A model generated the notes under the pieces. The model ran no database searches. It was not told where the DNA came from and saw only the letters and a list, made by a program, of their open reading frames with translations. A stretch of 64,000 bases of DNA from Variovorax sp. MHTC-1 (lineage in GTDB: Bacteria; Pseudomonadota; Gammaproteobacteria; Burkholderiales; Burkholderiaceae_C), in assembly GCF_003984645.1 (NCBI RefSeq), contig NZ_RWKI01000001.1, positions 496,001 to 560,000 on the forward strand, in the 5' to 3' direction. Made by a program: the position numbers and the translations under genes. Within the stretch, counting starts at the first letter, position 1, and each line of letters opens with the position of its first letter. Positions 20,376-29,543 of this stretch are shown piece after piece.

Positions 20376-22685
20376 TCAACGGCGCGGTTTGCGCCCTTTC
20401 ATCTTGTTGGCCGCCTTCTTGACGGCCGACCGGAAGGCCTGCATGGCCGATTGCGGGGCGGCCGCAGCGGCCCTATCGCTGCGTTCGACCGCTGGTTCGG
20501 GCTTCTTGCTGCGCGCACTGCGCTTGGCCGATGCCTTGGCCGGCACGCCGCCGGTGGCAACGCCCTTGTCCTTCATGGCACGCGTGCCCAACTCCTCGCC
20601 TTCGCGCACCAGGCGGAAATCGATCTTGCGGCCATCGAGATCGACGCGGCTCACCTGCACCCGCACCCTCGTGCCGATCGCATAGCGGATGCCTGTGCGC
20701 TCGCCGCGCAATTCCTGCCGCTGCTCATCGAACTTGAAGTACTCGCCGCCGAGTTCCGTGATGTGGACCAGGCCCTCGACGTACATCGCGTCGAGCGTGA
20801 CGAAGATGCCGAAAGTGGTGGCCGCCGTGACCACGCCGCCGTACTCCTCGCCGAGGTGTTCGCGCATGTACTTGCACTTGAGCCAGGCTTCCACGTCGCG
20901 GCTGGCTTCGTCGGCGCGCCGCTCGTTGGCGCTGCAATGCAGGCCGGCAGCCTCCCAGGCCAGCACTTCCTTGCTGGGCGCCACCGTGGCCTTCTGCGGC
21001 TTGGCGGTGGGCGCTTTCACGCGCGACGCAAGCCGCTTGGCGAGCTTCGCATGCGCCTCACCCGGCGTCGGCAGCATCGGCAGCTGGTACTTGGTCTTGC
21101 CGAGGATGGCCTTGATCACGCGATGCACCAGCAGATCGGGATAACGCCGGATCGGGCTCGTGAAGTGCGTGTACGCCTCGTAGGCCAAGCCGAAATGGCC
21201 GCTGTTGATCGGCGTGTAGATCGCCTGCTGCATCGAGCGCAGCAGCATCGTGTGGATCTGCTGCGCGTCAGGGCGTTCCTTCGTCGCCTCGGCGATGGCC
21301 TGGAACTCGCCCGGCTTCGGATCGTCGGTGATCGAGAGTCCGACGCCCATCGCCTTGAGGTAGCCGCGCAGGATCTCCTTCTTCTCGGGCGTCGGCCCTT
21401 CGTGCACGCGGTACAGGCCCGGGTGCTTGCCTTCGGCGATGAAGTCCGCGCTGCAGACGTTGGCTGCCAGCATGGCCTCCTCGATCAGCCGGTGCGCTTC
21501 GTTGCGCGTGCGCGGCACGATCTTCTCGATGCGGCCTGCGTCGTCGCAGATGATCTGCGTCTCGGTGGTTTCGAAGTCGACCGCGCCGCGCTTCGAACGC
21601 TGGTTGAGCAGCGCGCGATAGACGTCGTGCAGGTTCAGCAGGTCCTTCACGCGGTCCTTGCGCTTCGCCGCTTCCGGCCCGCGCGTGTTACCGAGGATGG
21701 CGGCCACCTCGGTGTAGGTGAAGCGTGCATGACTCCACATCACCGCCGGGTAGAACTGATAGGCATAGATCTCGCCGTCGGCCGCGACCAGCATGTCGCA
21801 GACCATGCACAGACGCTCGACCTCCGGATTGAGCGAGCACAGCCCGTTCGACAGCTTCTCCGGCAGCATCGGGATCACGCGGCGCGGGAAGTAGACGCTG
21901 GTGGCGCGGTCGTAGGCGTCGATGTCGATCGCCGAGCCGGTCTGCACATAGGAACTGACGTCGGCGATCGCGACCAGCAGGCGCCAGCCCTTGCCGCGAC
22001 CCACCTTGGCGGGTTCGCAGTACACAGCATCGTCGAAGTCGCGCGCATCCTCGCCGTCGATGGTGACCAGGGGTACGTCGGTCAGGTCGATGCGGCCCTT
22101 CTTGTCGGCCGCGCGCACCTTGTCGGGCAAGGCTTTCGCTTCGGCCAGGCAGGCTTCGGAAAATTCATGCGGCACGCCGTACTTGCGCACCGCGATCTCG
22201 ATCTCCATGCCGGGATCGTCGATCTCGCCGAGTACTTCTTTCACGCGCCCGACGGGCTGGCCGAACAGCGCGGGCGGCTCGGTCAACTGCACGACGACGA
22301 CCTGGCCGACCTTGGCCGTGCCGGTCGCGCCCTTGGGAATCAGAACGTCCTGGCCGTAGCGCTTGTCTTCGGGCGCGACCAGCCAGATGCCGCCTTCGTG
22401 CAGCAGGCGGCCGATGATCGGTTGCTCAGGCCGCTCGATGATCTCGACCACGCGGCCCTCGGGACGACCGCGCCGGTCCTGGCGCACGACGCGCGCCTTG
22501 ACGCGGTCCTTGTGCAGCACTGCACGCATCTCGTTGGGGGGCAGATAGATGTCGGCTTCGCCATCGTCGCGCTGCACGAAACCGTGCCCGTCGCGATGAC
22601 CTTGCACCGTGCCTTCAACCTCGTCCAGCAGTCCGCTGGGGTGGCTTAAATTTTTGATATGATCTCTCTCTTTCCTGAAATTCAA
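20376..22685 (-). CDS. rnr: ribonuclease R
   Basis: Processive 3'-5' exoribonuclease of the RNB family that degrades structured RNA. About 769 residues from the TTG at 22685. Cold-shock domains begin at [20 protein letters not shown]. The RNB centre has [15 protein letters not shown] with the metal-binding aspartates, and [18 protein letters not shown]. An S1 domain ([20 protein letters not shown]) is followed by a Lys/Arg/Ala-rich tail ending [14 protein letters not shown]. There is no in-frame ATG between the tRNA-Leu gene and the first domain. TTG at 22685 or 22712, or ATC at 22655 behind a purine-rich AGGAAAGAGAGAG, are the options. The N-terminal winged-helix domain of E. coli RNase R is absent. 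Confidence 0.93.
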   Translation of the reverse strand: MNFRKERDHIKNLSHPSGLLDEVEGTVQGHRDGHGFVQRDDGEADIYLPPNEMRAVLHKDRVKARVVRQDRRGRPEGRVVEIIERPEQPIIGRLLHEGGIWLVAPEDKRYGQDVLIPKGATGTAKVGQVVVVQLTEPPALFGQPVGRVKEVLGEIDDPGMEIEIAVRKYGVPHEFSEACLAEAKALPDKVRAADKKGRIDLTDVPLVTIDGEDARDFDDAVYCEPAKVGRGKGWRLLVAIADVSSYVQTGSAIDIDAYDRATSVYFPRRVIPMLPEKLSNGLCSLNPEVERLCMVCDMLVAADGEIYAYQFYPAVMWSHARFTYTEVAAILGNTRGPEAAKRKDRVKDLLNLHDVYRALLNQRSKRGAVDFETTETQIICDDAGRIEKIVPRTRNEAHRLIEEAMLAANVCSADFIAEGKHPGLYRVHEGPTPEKKEILRGYLKAMGVGLSITDDPKPGEFQAIAEATKERPDAQQIHTMLLRSMQQAIYTPINSGHFGLAYEAYTHFTSPIRRYPDLLVHRVIKAILGKTKYQLPMLPTPGEAHAKLAKRLASRVKAPTAKPQKATVAPSKEVLAWEAAGLHCSANERRADEASRDVEAWLKCKYMREHLGEEYGGVVTAATTFGIFVTLDAMYVEGLVHITELGGEYFKFDEQRQELRGERTGIRYAIGTRVRVQVSRVDLDGRKIDFRLVREGEELGTRAMKDKGVATGGVPAKASAKRSARSKKPEPAVERSDRAAAAAPQSAMQAFRSAVKKAANKMKGRKPRR
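22655..22663 (+). promoter_or_regulatory. extended -10 promoter of tRNA-Leu
   Basis: TGATATGAT gives a TGn extension plus TATGAT, one mismatch from consensus. Predicted transcription start near 22670, about 54 bases before the mature tRNA. It overlaps the 5' end of rnr on the other strand. Confidence 0.5.
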
Positions 22686-22690
22686 AACCT

Positions 22691-22715
22691 GTTGCGAGGG
22701 ACTAGTTCCCAAGCA
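22691..22715. repeat. interrupted palindrome between rnr and tRNA-Leu
   Basis: GTTGC-ga-GGGA at 22691-22701 is matched by TCCC-aa-GCAAC at 22707-22715 around a 5-base loop. The transcript on either strand can fold: it would form the 5' leader of pre-tRNA-Leu on plus, and the 5' untranslated region of rnr on minus if rnr starts downstream of it. Confidence 0.5.
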
Positions 22716-22723
22716 ACACGTGG

Positions 22724-22808
<85 letters not shown>

Positions 22809-22842
22809 AGTTTAGATAATCCCTCTCGGGATTTCTCGATTC

Positions 22843-22871
22843 AAGCCACCGGTTTCCGGTGGCTTTTTTCT
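22843..22871 (+). terminator. intrinsic terminator of tRNA-Leu
   Basis: GCCACCGG (22845-22852), loop TTT, CCGGTGGC (22856-22863), then six T residues on the plus strand. It ends the tRNA transcript shortly before the convergent end of rimO. In the opposite direction the U-tract is poor. Confidence 0.9.
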
Positions 22872-22886
22872 TGTCCGTCTGCGGCA

Positions 22887-24293
22887 TCAGACAGGCAGCG
22901 CGATCAGGTCGTGACCCTCGGCGCCTACGATGCGGGCCCGAGTGAATTCGCCGACCTTCAGGGTCTTGCTGATCTTCTCGGGCGGCAGCAGCCGCACGAT
23001 GCCGTCGATCTCGGGCGCGTCGGCGTAGCTCCGGCCCACCCCGCCCTTGCGCCCCATGCCCGGCGCTGAATCCACCAGCACCTGCATCGTCGCGCCGATG
23101 CGCTTCTGCAGCTTCGCGATCGACACCGCTTCGGCCACTTCCATGAAACGAGCGCGCCGCGCTTCGCGCTCGGTCTCGGGCAGCATGCCCGGGATCTCGT
23201 TGGCGGCCGCGCCCTGGACTGGGCTGTAGGCGAAGCAGCCCGCCCGATCGATCTCCGCTTCGCGAATGAAGGCGAGCATGTGCTCGAACTCCTTTTCCGT
23301 CTCGCCGGGGAAGCCCGCAATGAAGGTACTGCGGATCACGAGCTCGGGACACACTTCGCGCCAGCGCGCGATGCGCTCCAGGTTCTTCTCGCCGCTGGCG
23401 GGCCGTTTCATGCGTTTGAGCACATCGGGATGGCTGTGCTGCAGCGGCACGTCGAGGTAGGGCAGCACCTGGCCGCTCGCCATCAGCGGGATGACCTCGT
23501 CGACGCTGGGATACGGATACACGTAGTGAAGCCGCACCCAGGCGCCATAGGGCTCGGCGATTTCGCCGAGCGTGCGCACCAGTTCGAGCATGCGCGTCTT
23601 GACCGGCTTGCCGTCCCAGAAACCAGTGCGGTACTTTACGTCCACGCCATAGGCCGAGGTGTCCTGGCTGATGACCAGCAGTTCCTTGACGCCCCCTTCG
23701 AACAACGCCTTGGCTTCGCCCAACACGTCGCCGACCGGCCGCGACACGAGGTCGCCGCGCATCGAGGGAATGATGCAGAAGGTACAGCGGTGATTGCAGC
23801 CCTCGCTGATCTTCAGATAGGCATAGTGCCGCGGCGTGAGCTTCAAGCCTGCGATGCCGAACGCGTTCGGCACCAAGTCGACGAAGGGGTCGTGCGGCTT
23901 CGGCAGGTTCGCGTGCACCGCATCCATCACTTCCTGCGTCGCATGCGGGCCGGTGACGGCAAGCACGCTGGGGTGCATCTGGCGCACCAGGTTGCCCCCC
24001 TCTTCGCCCGTCTTGGCGCCCAGGCAACCGGTCACGATCACCCGGCCGTTGCCGGCCAGCGCCTCGCCGATTGTATCGAGGCTCTCCTTGACCGCGTCGT
24101 CGATGAAGCCGCAGGTGTTGACGATCACGAGGTCGGCGCCCTCGAAAGTCTTGGAGGTCTCGTAGCCCTCGGCACTCAACTGGGTGAGGATCAACTCGGA
24201 ATCGGTCAGCGCCTTGGGGCAGCCGAGGCTCACGAAGCCGACTTTGGGGGCGGCCGGCGCGGCAATTCGTTCAGGGGAGGCAACTTCGCTCAT
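22887..24293 (-). CDS. rimO: ribosomal protein uS12 methylthiotransferase RimO
   Basis: Radical-SAM enzyme with two [4Fe-4S] clusters that methylthiolates a conserved aspartate of ribosomal protein uS12. 468 residues. The N-terminal UPF0004 domain provides Cys25, Cys61 and Cys90 for the auxiliary cluster. The radical-SAM cluster cysteines are 166, 170 and 173 in [11 protein letters not shown]. The C-terminal TRAM domain runs from about residue 395. [19 protein letters not shown] favours RimO over MiaB. Start ATG at 24293 behind an AAGGGGAT ribosome binding site. Confidence 0.96.
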   Translation of the reverse strand: MSEVASPERIAAPAAPKVGFVSLGCPKALTDSELILTQLSAEGYETSKTFEGADLVIVNTCGFIDDAVKESLDTIGEALAGNGRVIVTGCLGAKTGEEGGNLVRQMHPSVLAVTGPHATQEVMDAVHANLPKPHDPFVDLVPNAFGIAGLKLTPRHYAYLKISEGCNHRCTFCIIPSMRGDLVSRPVGDVLGEAKALFEGGVKELLVISQDTSAYGVDVKYRTGFWDGKPVKTRMLELVRTLGEIAEPYGAWVRLHYVYPYPSVDEVIPLMASGQVLPYLDVPLQHSHPDVLKRMKRPASGEKNLERIARWREVCPELVIRSTFIAGFPGETEKEFEHMLAFIREAEIDRAGCFAYSPVQGAAANEIPGMLPETEREARRARFMEVAEAVSIAKLQKRIGATMQVLVDSAPGMGRKGGVGRSYADAPEIDGIVRLLPPEKISKTLKVGEFTRARIVGAEGHDLIALPV

Positions 24294-24313
24294 ATCCCCT
24301 TATTGTCCCAGCT

Positions 24314-24332
24314 ATCGGGCTCCGCGCCCGAT
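24314..24332 (-). repeat. stem-loop directly after the phaR stop
   Basis: Perfect seven-base inverted repeat ATCGGGC/GCCCGAT with loop TCCGC. It abuts the phaR stop codon (24333-24335) and precedes the rimO ribosome binding site. No U-run follows, so it is more likely an mRNA 3'-end stabiliser or weak pause than an intrinsic terminator. Confidence 0.5.
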
Positions 24333-24869
24333 CTAGGGGCGCTTGATGCCAAAGGCGCCCAGAACCTGCTCCGTGTTCTTCTGCATCTGCTCCTGCATCT
24401 GCAGGAACACATTCTTCGATTGCTCGACGTAACTTCCCATCAGGCCCTGCAGCATCGGGGACTGCATGGTCATGAATCGGGCCCACATCTCGGGCGTCAG
24501 GTTCTGCGCCTTTTCAGCCAGTTGGGCCTGCACCTCCGTCATGGCCTGAATGTTCTTCTCGAGATACGGCCCCATGTAGCTCTGCATGGCCTGGCCGTAG
24601 AAACGGATGATGTTGCCCAGCACCTGCTCGGTGAACATCGGCGCGCCGCCGGCCTCTTCTTCGAGAATGATCTGCAAGAGGATGCTGCGCGTGAGGTCGT
24701 CGCCGCTCTTGGCGTCGCGCACCACGAAGGGCGCCTTGTCCATCACCAGTTGCTTGACTTCGGCGAGCGTGATGTAGGTGGAGGTTTCCGTGTCGTAGAG
24801 CCTTCGGTTGGGATACTTCTTGATCACCCGCTGTACCGGTTTGGCACCGGCGGATTTCTTGCTCTGCAC
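24333..24869 (-). CDS. phaR: polyhydroxyalkanoate synthesis repressor PhaR
   Basis: DNA-binding regulator that senses PHB and represses phasin and its own gene. 178 residues from the GTG at 24869. The PHB/PHA accumulation DNA-binding domain is at the N-terminus (RVIKKYPNRRLYDTETSTYI), followed by the PHB-associated domain (DDLTRSILLQIILEEEAGG). The C-terminal third is glutamine- and methionine-rich (NVFLQMQEQMQKNTEQVLG). The GTG has an AAGGAG site 6 bases upstream; longer upstream frame is not credible. It is about 3 kb from bdhA, which acts on the monomer of the same polymer. Confidence 0.95.
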   Translation of the reverse strand: MQSKKSAGAKPVQRVIKKYPNRRLYDTETSTYITLAEVKQLVMDKAPFVVRDAKSGDDLTRSILLQIILEEEAGGAPMFTEQVLGNIIRFYGQAMQSYMGPYLEKNIQAMTEVQAQLAEKAQNLTPEMWARFMTMQSPMLQGLMGSYVEQSKNVFLQMQEQMQKNTEQVLGAFGIKRP

Positions 24870-24966
24870 TACGGACTCCTTCAGGTTTTCACGCCCAGGG
24901 GCGCGCAAACAAATTCTAGGGAGCGGTTTTGCTGCACCGCGACAAGGTTTACCCTGACGGGGAGCG

Positions 24967-25335
24967 TCAGTCCAGCGAAGTGGTGTACTCGGCGCCGCAC
25001 ACCTTGCAAACGGCCGATTCGGGGCGCTCTTCGGTGCTGTCGCGAAAGTGCAAGGGACTCTTGACGCCGTTGAAAACCCAGCAACGCGGGCAGTGCTCCT
25101 GGCCGGCCAGAGGCAAATAGCCTCGCGCCCGCTGTTCGGCACGCTCCCGCGTGACCGGAGCGCCCTGCCGCACCGTGCGCGCGACGTCTTCCGCCGCCAT
25201 GGTGCCGGCCCGTCCGTTGGCTCGATCATTGAGTCCGTAGACCACGCGCGCGAATTCGAGCGGAGCCTGCCGCAACAGGGCGGCGAGACGAAGCTCCTCG
25301 AGTGCCGGGTCGCTCTCAGCCGCTGTCGTGTTCAT
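24967..25335 (-). CDS. small zinc-ribbon-like hypothetical protein
   Basis: 122 residues with no recognised family. The N-terminal part is helical and charged (PALEELRLAALLRQAPLEFA). The C-terminal 40 residues hold two Cys-x2-Cys pairs, Cys82/Cys85 in HCPRCWVF and Cys110/Cys113 in VCKVCGAEYTT, which would bind one zinc as a ribbon. The last lines resemble rubredoxin-like knuckles but the spacing fits a zinc ribbon better. It starts with an ATG at 25335 and is followed by phaR after a 97-base gap. Function unknown; a nucleic-acid or protein contact role is possible but not shown. Confidence 0.75.
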   Translation of the reverse strand: MNTTAAESDPALEELRLAALLRQAPLEFARVVYGLNDRANGRAGTMAAEDVARTVRQGAPVTRERAEQRARGYLPLAGQEHCPRCWVFNGVKSPLHFRDSTEERPESAVCKVCGAEYTTSLD

Positions 25336-25506
25336 CGGTTCCCTGAGTCAAGTGCTGTGGAGATGGCGGACGGCCAAGTTACCACAACTGACAGCGTATT
25401 CGCCAGTCGACGAAGGCAGTAGACCTTGTGTAGAGGGAGCCGGGGAACAGGAGGCCTGGGAGCGCAGGCAAACCGTTGGTTGAGCGGATGCTGCGATCAG
25501 GAAAAT

Positions 25507-25583
25507 TGGTAGGCGCGATTGGACTCGAACCAACGACCCCCACCATGTCAAGGTGGTGCTCTAACCAGCTGAGCTACGCGCCT
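25507..25583 (-). tRNA. tRNA-Val (anticodon GAC)
   Basis: 77 bases on the minus strand including encoded CCA. The acceptor AGGCGCG pairs with CGCGCCT. The D arm is GCTCAGCTGGTTAGAGC. The anticodon stem CCACC/GGTGG holds the loop TTGACAT with anticodon GAC. The T arm contains GGTTCGAGTCC. No U-rich hairpin terminator was found downstream. Confidence 0.96.
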
Positions 25584-25606
25584 AAGGATGTGTCCGAGAA
25601 GCCGAG

Positions 25607-25615
25607 ATTGTAGCA
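25607..25615 (-). promoter_or_regulatory. extended -10 promoter of tRNA-Val
   Basis: Minus strand reads TGCTACAAT: a TGn extension and TACAAT, one mismatch from consensus. Predicted start near 25600, about 17 bases before the mature tRNA. It lies just after the relA stop codon, so the tRNA does not depend on relA transcription. Confidence 0.55.
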
Positions 25616-25634
25616 GGCCGCGAGGCCGCCTTTT

Positions 25635-27866
25635 TCAGCGACGACGCGCAGAACGCACACCGGTGACCGCAGCCACCACATTGAGGACCTGAGCGAGCCG
25701 CGCGGCATCGGCGATCTCGATCGTGAAAGTCATCCATGCGGTGCCCTTGACGGACTGCGTCTGCACGCCGATCACGTTCATCTTCTCGCGTGCGAACACG
25801 TCGGAAATATCGCGCAGCAATCCCTGGCGATCGGCGGCTTCGACCGCCACGTCCACCGCATAGACGGAGCCGGCATCGGCCTTCTGCTCGCCCCACTCGA
25901 CATCGATCACGCGTTCGCCATCGCGCATGGCCATCATGCGGAAGCTGCTGCAGTCCGCGCGGTGGATGCTGACGCCGTGGCCTCGCGTCACGAAGCCGCG
26001 GATCGCATCGGGCGGCGCCGGCTTGCAGCACTTGGCGAGCTGCGTCATGAGCGAAGAGACGCCGACCACCAGCACACCGCCCTTGCCCGCGTTGCCGCCG
26101 GCGCGCGCCTTCTTGATGATCACCCCGTCGTCCGGACCAGGCGCGGGCTCCGGAGGACGCAGCAGCATCTCGATGTTGCGCAGCGAGAACTCGTCCTTGC
26201 CCACCACCTCGAACAGGTTGTCGGCCGACTTGAAGCCCAGCTGCGACGCGAGGTCGTCGAGCTTCAACGCGGTCTTGCCTTCGCGTTGCAGCACCTTCTC
26301 GACCGCCTCGCGGCCGCGCGCCACCGTCTCGTGCGTGATCTGCGCATTGAACCAAGCCCGCACCTTCGCGCGTGCGCGATGGCTCGCGAGGTAGCCCAGC
26401 TCTGCATTGAGCCAGTCGCGCGAGGGGCCGCCTTCCTTGGCCGCGATGATCTCCACCGTCTGCCCGTTCTGCAGCGGCGTGTTGAGCGGCACCATCGCAC
26501 CGTCGACGCGCGCGCCGCGGCAGCGATGGCCCAGGCTGGTGTGCACCGTGTAGGCGAAGTCGACCGCCGTTGACCCCTGTGGCAATTCGACGATCGCTGC
26601 ATCAGGCGTCAGCACGTAGATGCGGTCGTCGAAAAGCCCCTGCCCCTGCGAGCCGCCCGACAGGTCGCGCTCCCAGGCCAACAGTTGGCGCAGCACGGCG
26701 ATCTTGGCGTCGTACTCGCCGCTCGCCCAGACCCCGGCATAGCCCTTGTGGCCCGCCTCCTTGTAGGCCCAATGCGCGGCCACGCCATGCTCGGCGTGAT
26801 CGTGCATCTCTTCGGTACGGATCTGGATCTCGATCGGCTTGCCGGCCTGGCCGTCCACCACTTCGCGCACGACCGTGTGCAGCGACTGGTAGCCGTTGGG
26901 CTTGGGCCGCGCGATGTAGTCGTCGAACTCCTCGTCGATCGGCTGGAAATTCGAATGCACCCAGGCCAGCGCCGCATAGCAATCCTTGACGTCCGCCACC
27001 ACCACGCGCAGCGCCATGATGTCGAACACCTGCGCGAAGTCGAGCGACTTGCCGCGCATTTTCTTGACGATGCTGTAGATGTTCTTCGGGCGTCCCTGCA
27101 CCGTGGCCTTGACACCCTCCTCGGCCAATTCCCGTTCGAGGCGCGCACGCAACTGTTCGACGTACCCTTCGCGCTCGACGCGCTTCTCGTCGAGCAGCCG
27201 CGCGATGAGCTTGTAGGTCTCGGGCTCGAGAAAGCGGAAGGACAGGTCCTCGATCTCCCACTTGACCTGCCAGATGCCGAGACGATTGGCGAGCGGCGCG
27301 AACACCTGCAGCGATTCGCGTGCCACGCCCTCGGGCACCGGCTGCTTGCTTGCCGCCGCATGGCGCAGCGTTTGCAGGCGCGAAGCCAGCCGCAGCATCA
27401 CGACCCGCAGGTCGCGCGAGAACGCGAGCAGCATCTTGCGCACGTTCTCGGTCTGCGTGCTCGCACCATCCGCCAGGTGCGCGCTGGCCGTGGCCGATCG
27501 CGCCTGCTTCTGCACATGCACGAGCTTGGTGGTTTCCACCGCGAGCGCCGCGAAGTTGTCGCCGAACACCTTGGCGATCACTTCTTGCGGCCGGTTCAGG
27601 TGCTGGCACGAATAGACCAGGTAGCTGGCCGCCTGCATCGCCTCCGATCCGCCCATGGCCGCGACGATCGCGGCCACTGCATCGGCATGCGCGAGGGTGT
27701 TCTCGCCGGTATCCAGCGTTTCGTCGACGATCAGCGGTTCGGCGAACGCACGCGCGCGCGCAAGCATGTTCTCGACCACCGGCGTGCGATCGGCCGTTGC
27801 CGCCGACAGCGGATAGTCCACCACGGCGGAGCCGGACAACGAGAGATTGGGCTGTTCGCGCTTCAC
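25635..27866 (-). CDS. relA: (p)ppGpp synthetase RelA
   Basis: Ribosome-associated GTP pyrophosphokinase that makes (p)ppGpp when uncharged tRNA accumulates. 743 residues. Order: inactive HD region (about 50-200), synthetase domain with GRPKNIYSIVKKMRGKSLDF and the EFDD motif near 312, TGS domain (YVLTPDAAIVELPQGSTAVD), zinc-finger region, and a C-terminal ACT domain (VAVEAADRQGLLRDISDVFA). The HD and ED residues expected of a hydrolase are missing in the N-terminal region, and EFDD is the acidic motif of monofunctional RelA rather than the RxKD of Rel/SpoT. Start GTG at 27866 follows a GGGAGGGAG site. Confidence 0.93.
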   Translation of the reverse strand: MKREQPNLSLSGSAVVDYPLSAATADRTPVVENMLARARAFAEPLIVDETLDTGENTLAHADAVAAIVAAMGGSEAMQAASYLVYSCQHLNRPQEVIAKVFGDNFAALAVETTKLVHVQKQARSATASAHLADGASTQTENVRKMLLAFSRDLRVVMLRLASRLQTLRHAAASKQPVPEGVARESLQVFAPLANRLGIWQVKWEIEDLSFRFLEPETYKLIARLLDEKRVEREGYVEQLRARLERELAEEGVKATVQGRPKNIYSIVKKMRGKSLDFAQVFDIMALRVVVADVKDCYAALAWVHSNFQPIDEEFDDYIARPKPNGYQSLHTVVREVVDGQAGKPIEIQIRTEEMHDHAEHGVAAHWAYKEAGHKGYAGVWASGEYDAKIAVLRQLLAWERDLSGGSQGQGLFDDRIYVLTPDAAIVELPQGSTAVDFAYTVHTSLGHRCRGARVDGAMVPLNTPLQNGQTVEIIAAKEGGPSRDWLNAELGYLASHRARAKVRAWFNAQITHETVARGREAVEKVLQREGKTALKLDDLASQLGFKSADNLFEVVGKDEFSLRNIEMLLRPPEPAPGPDDGVIIKKARAGGNAGKGGVLVVGVSSLMTQLAKCCKPAPPDAIRGFVTRGHGVSIHRADCSSFRMMAMRDGERVIDVEWGEQKADAGSVYAVDVAVEAADRQGLLRDISDVFAREKMNVIGVQTQSVKGTAWMTFTIEIADAARLAQVLNVVAAVTGVRSARRR

Positions 27867-27981
27867 TCGGTCGCTCCCTCCCAGGCAGCGTGATGGAGAG
27901 CAGGCTCGGTCATGAAACAGGGGAAGTCGCGATGAAGATAATTGTCTCGTTGCATCCTAATTCATCCGGAGATTGACCATC

Positions 27982-28752
27982 ATGCTCAAAGGCAAAACCG
28001 CGCTTGTCACGGGGTCCACCAGCGGCATCGGCCTCGGTATCGCGAAGGCGTTGGCGCAACAGGGCGCCAACATCGTGCTCAACGGGTTCGGCGATGCCGA
28101 CAAGCCGAGGGCAGAGATCGACGCGCTGGGCGTGAAGGTCGACTATCACGGCGCCGACATGAGCCAGCCGGCGCAGATCGAAGACATGATGAAGTTCGCG
28201 GCCGAAAAGTTCGGCCGCATCGACATCCTCGTCAACAACGCCGGCATCCAGCATGTCGCGAAGGTCGAGGACTTCCCTCCGGAGCGTTGGGACGCGGTGA
28301 TCGCGATCAATCTCACCAGCGCCTTCCACACCACGCGTCTCGCCGTGCCTGCCATGCGCGAAGCCAACTGGGGCCGCATCATCAACATCGCTTCGGCGCA
28401 TGGCCTCGTCGCCTCGGCCCAGAAATCCGCCTACGTGGCGGCCAAGCACGGCATCGTCGGCCTCACCAAGGCAGTGGCGCTCGAAACCGCGACCACCGGC
28501 ATCACAAGCAATGCGATCTGCCCCGGCTGGGTGCTGACGCCGCTGGTCCAGAAGCAGATCGACGACCGCTCCGCGCGCGAAAGCATTTCGATCACGCAGG
28601 CGCAGAACGATCTGCTGGGCGAAAAGCAGCCTTCGCTGCAGTTCACCACGGTGGAACAGCTCGGCGGGCTCGCAGTATTCCTGTGCTCGCCGGCAGCAGA
28701 TCAAGTCCGCGGCGTGGCGTGGCAAGTCGACGGCGGCTGGACCGCGCAGTAG
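27982..28752 (+). CDS. bdhA: D-3-hydroxybutyrate dehydrogenase
   Basis: NAD-dependent SDR that interconverts (R)-3-hydroxybutyrate and acetoacetate, the step after PHB depolymerisation. 256 residues from the ATG at 27982. Motifs: TGSTSGIGLGIA (cofactor), NNAGIQH, NIASAHGLVAS (catalytic serine) and Tyr-x3-Lys in AYVAAKHGIVG. NAICPGWVLTPLVQKQI and the QFTTVEQLG segment match the BDH subfamily. The in-frame TTG at 27973 is only one base from the GGAG site at 27968-27971, so the ATG, 10 bases from it, is preferred. It is divergent from relA across about 115 bases. Confidence 0.92.
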   Translation: MLKGKTALVTGSTSGIGLGIAKALAQQGANIVLNGFGDADKPRAEIDALGVKVDYHGADMSQPAQIEDMMKFAAEKFGRIDILVNNAGIQHVAKVEDFPPERWDAVIAINLTSAFHTTRLAVPAMREANWGRIINIASAHGLVASAQKSAYVAAKHGIVGLTKAVALETATTGITSNAICPGWVLTPLVQKQIDDRSARESISITQAQNDLLGEKQPSLQFTTVEQLGGLAVFLCSPAADQVRGVAWQVDGGWTAQ

Positions 28753-28766
28753 TACAGCCCCGGGCT

Positions 28767-29483
28767 TTACTTCAGCTGCACCGAGCCCGAGACGTTGACG
28801 ACAACGCTGGTCTTGCCCGCTTCGACTGGCACCGCCGCGTCATAGCTCATCTTCGACGAAGCCTCCATCGCCATCATGCGCGGCCGGATCGGCTCGCCCT
28901 GATTGGCGTTGACGGAGACTTCGCGCAAGGTGTAGCCGCCGAAGCCGAAGCCCTTGGCCAACTCGCCCGCCTTCTGCTTGAAGTTTTCGATCGCGATCGT
29001 TTGCGCCTCGGCCTCCACCTTGGCGCGCTGCTCGCGGCTCAGGCCGAAACCAATGCCGCCCACCGTGAGCGTGGAGACGCGACCCGCCGTCTGCGTGATG
29101 CGCGGAAAGTCCTTGCCTTCCAGCACCAGTTCGGTGGTGCCCTGCCAGCCGGTGATCTTGCCGTCGCGCGTGTAGCGCGGCACGAGGCTGAAATTCCCGG
29201 TGCGCACGTCGAGCAGGCCCGGCTGCGCATTCTTGCGCGCCTCGGTCAGGGCAGCGTCGAGCGCAGTTTTCAGTTGGGCCTGCACCGTCGCGGCATCGGC
29301 CGCATCGCGCGTGGTGCTGAGCGTCATGCTCAGCAGGTCCTGCTGCACTTCGACCGTTCCCGTGGCCGACAGCTGCAGCACGTTTTGCGGCGGCGCCCAG
29401 GGCGCGACCTGTGCCATGGCGGCGCCGGCGCTCATCATCAACACGGCACAGGCCGCGATTCGTCTGACAGTCTTGTTGTTCAA
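28767..29483 (-). CDS. SIMPL-domain (DUF541) secreted protein
   Basis: Periplasmic protein of the SIMPL/YggE family, whose members are linked to oxidative-stress tolerance; the biochemical role is unknown. About 238 residues from a TTG at 29483, which gives a signal peptide ending in SAGAAMA. The mature part has the family blocks LQLSATGTVEVQQDLLSMTL and KDFPRITQTAGRV, and ends with VVVNVSGSVQLK. No ATG is available before the signal peptide, so the TTG is the best guess. It is preceded by a terminator hairpin, so it probably has its own promoter. It converges with bdhA. Confidence 0.85.
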   Translation of the reverse strand: MNNKTVRRIAACAVLMMSAGAAMAQVAPWAPPQNVLQLSATGTVEVQQDLLSMTLSTTRDAADAATVQAQLKTALDAALTEARKNAQPGLLDVRTGNFSLVPRYTRDGKITGWQGTTELVLEGKDFPRITQTAGRVSTLTVGGIGFGLSREQRAKVEAEAQTIAIENFKQKAGELAKGFGFGGYTLREVSVNANQGEPIRPRMMAMEASSKMSYDAAVPVEAGKTSVVVNVSGSVQLK

Positions 29484-29507
29484 GGCAAGGAAACCCAAGT
29501 GGAGAAA

Positions 29508-29543
29508 AGAGAAAAAGCGTCGCGCCCGCAAGGGGGCGACGCT
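29508..29543 (-). terminator. intrinsic terminator after the small secreted protein gene
   Basis: Minus strand: AGCGTCGC (29543-29536), a 12-base loop, and GCGACGCT (29523-29516), then UUUUCUCUUUU. The eight-pair stem is perfect and overlaps the upstream gene's stop codon. It separates that gene from the SIMPL-domain gene. Confidence 0.75.

Noticed and set aside
25336..25506. Terminator downstream of tRNA-Val
   Set aside because: A short GCCTG/CAGGC stem is visible but has no U-run. Nothing I can call an intrinsic terminator.
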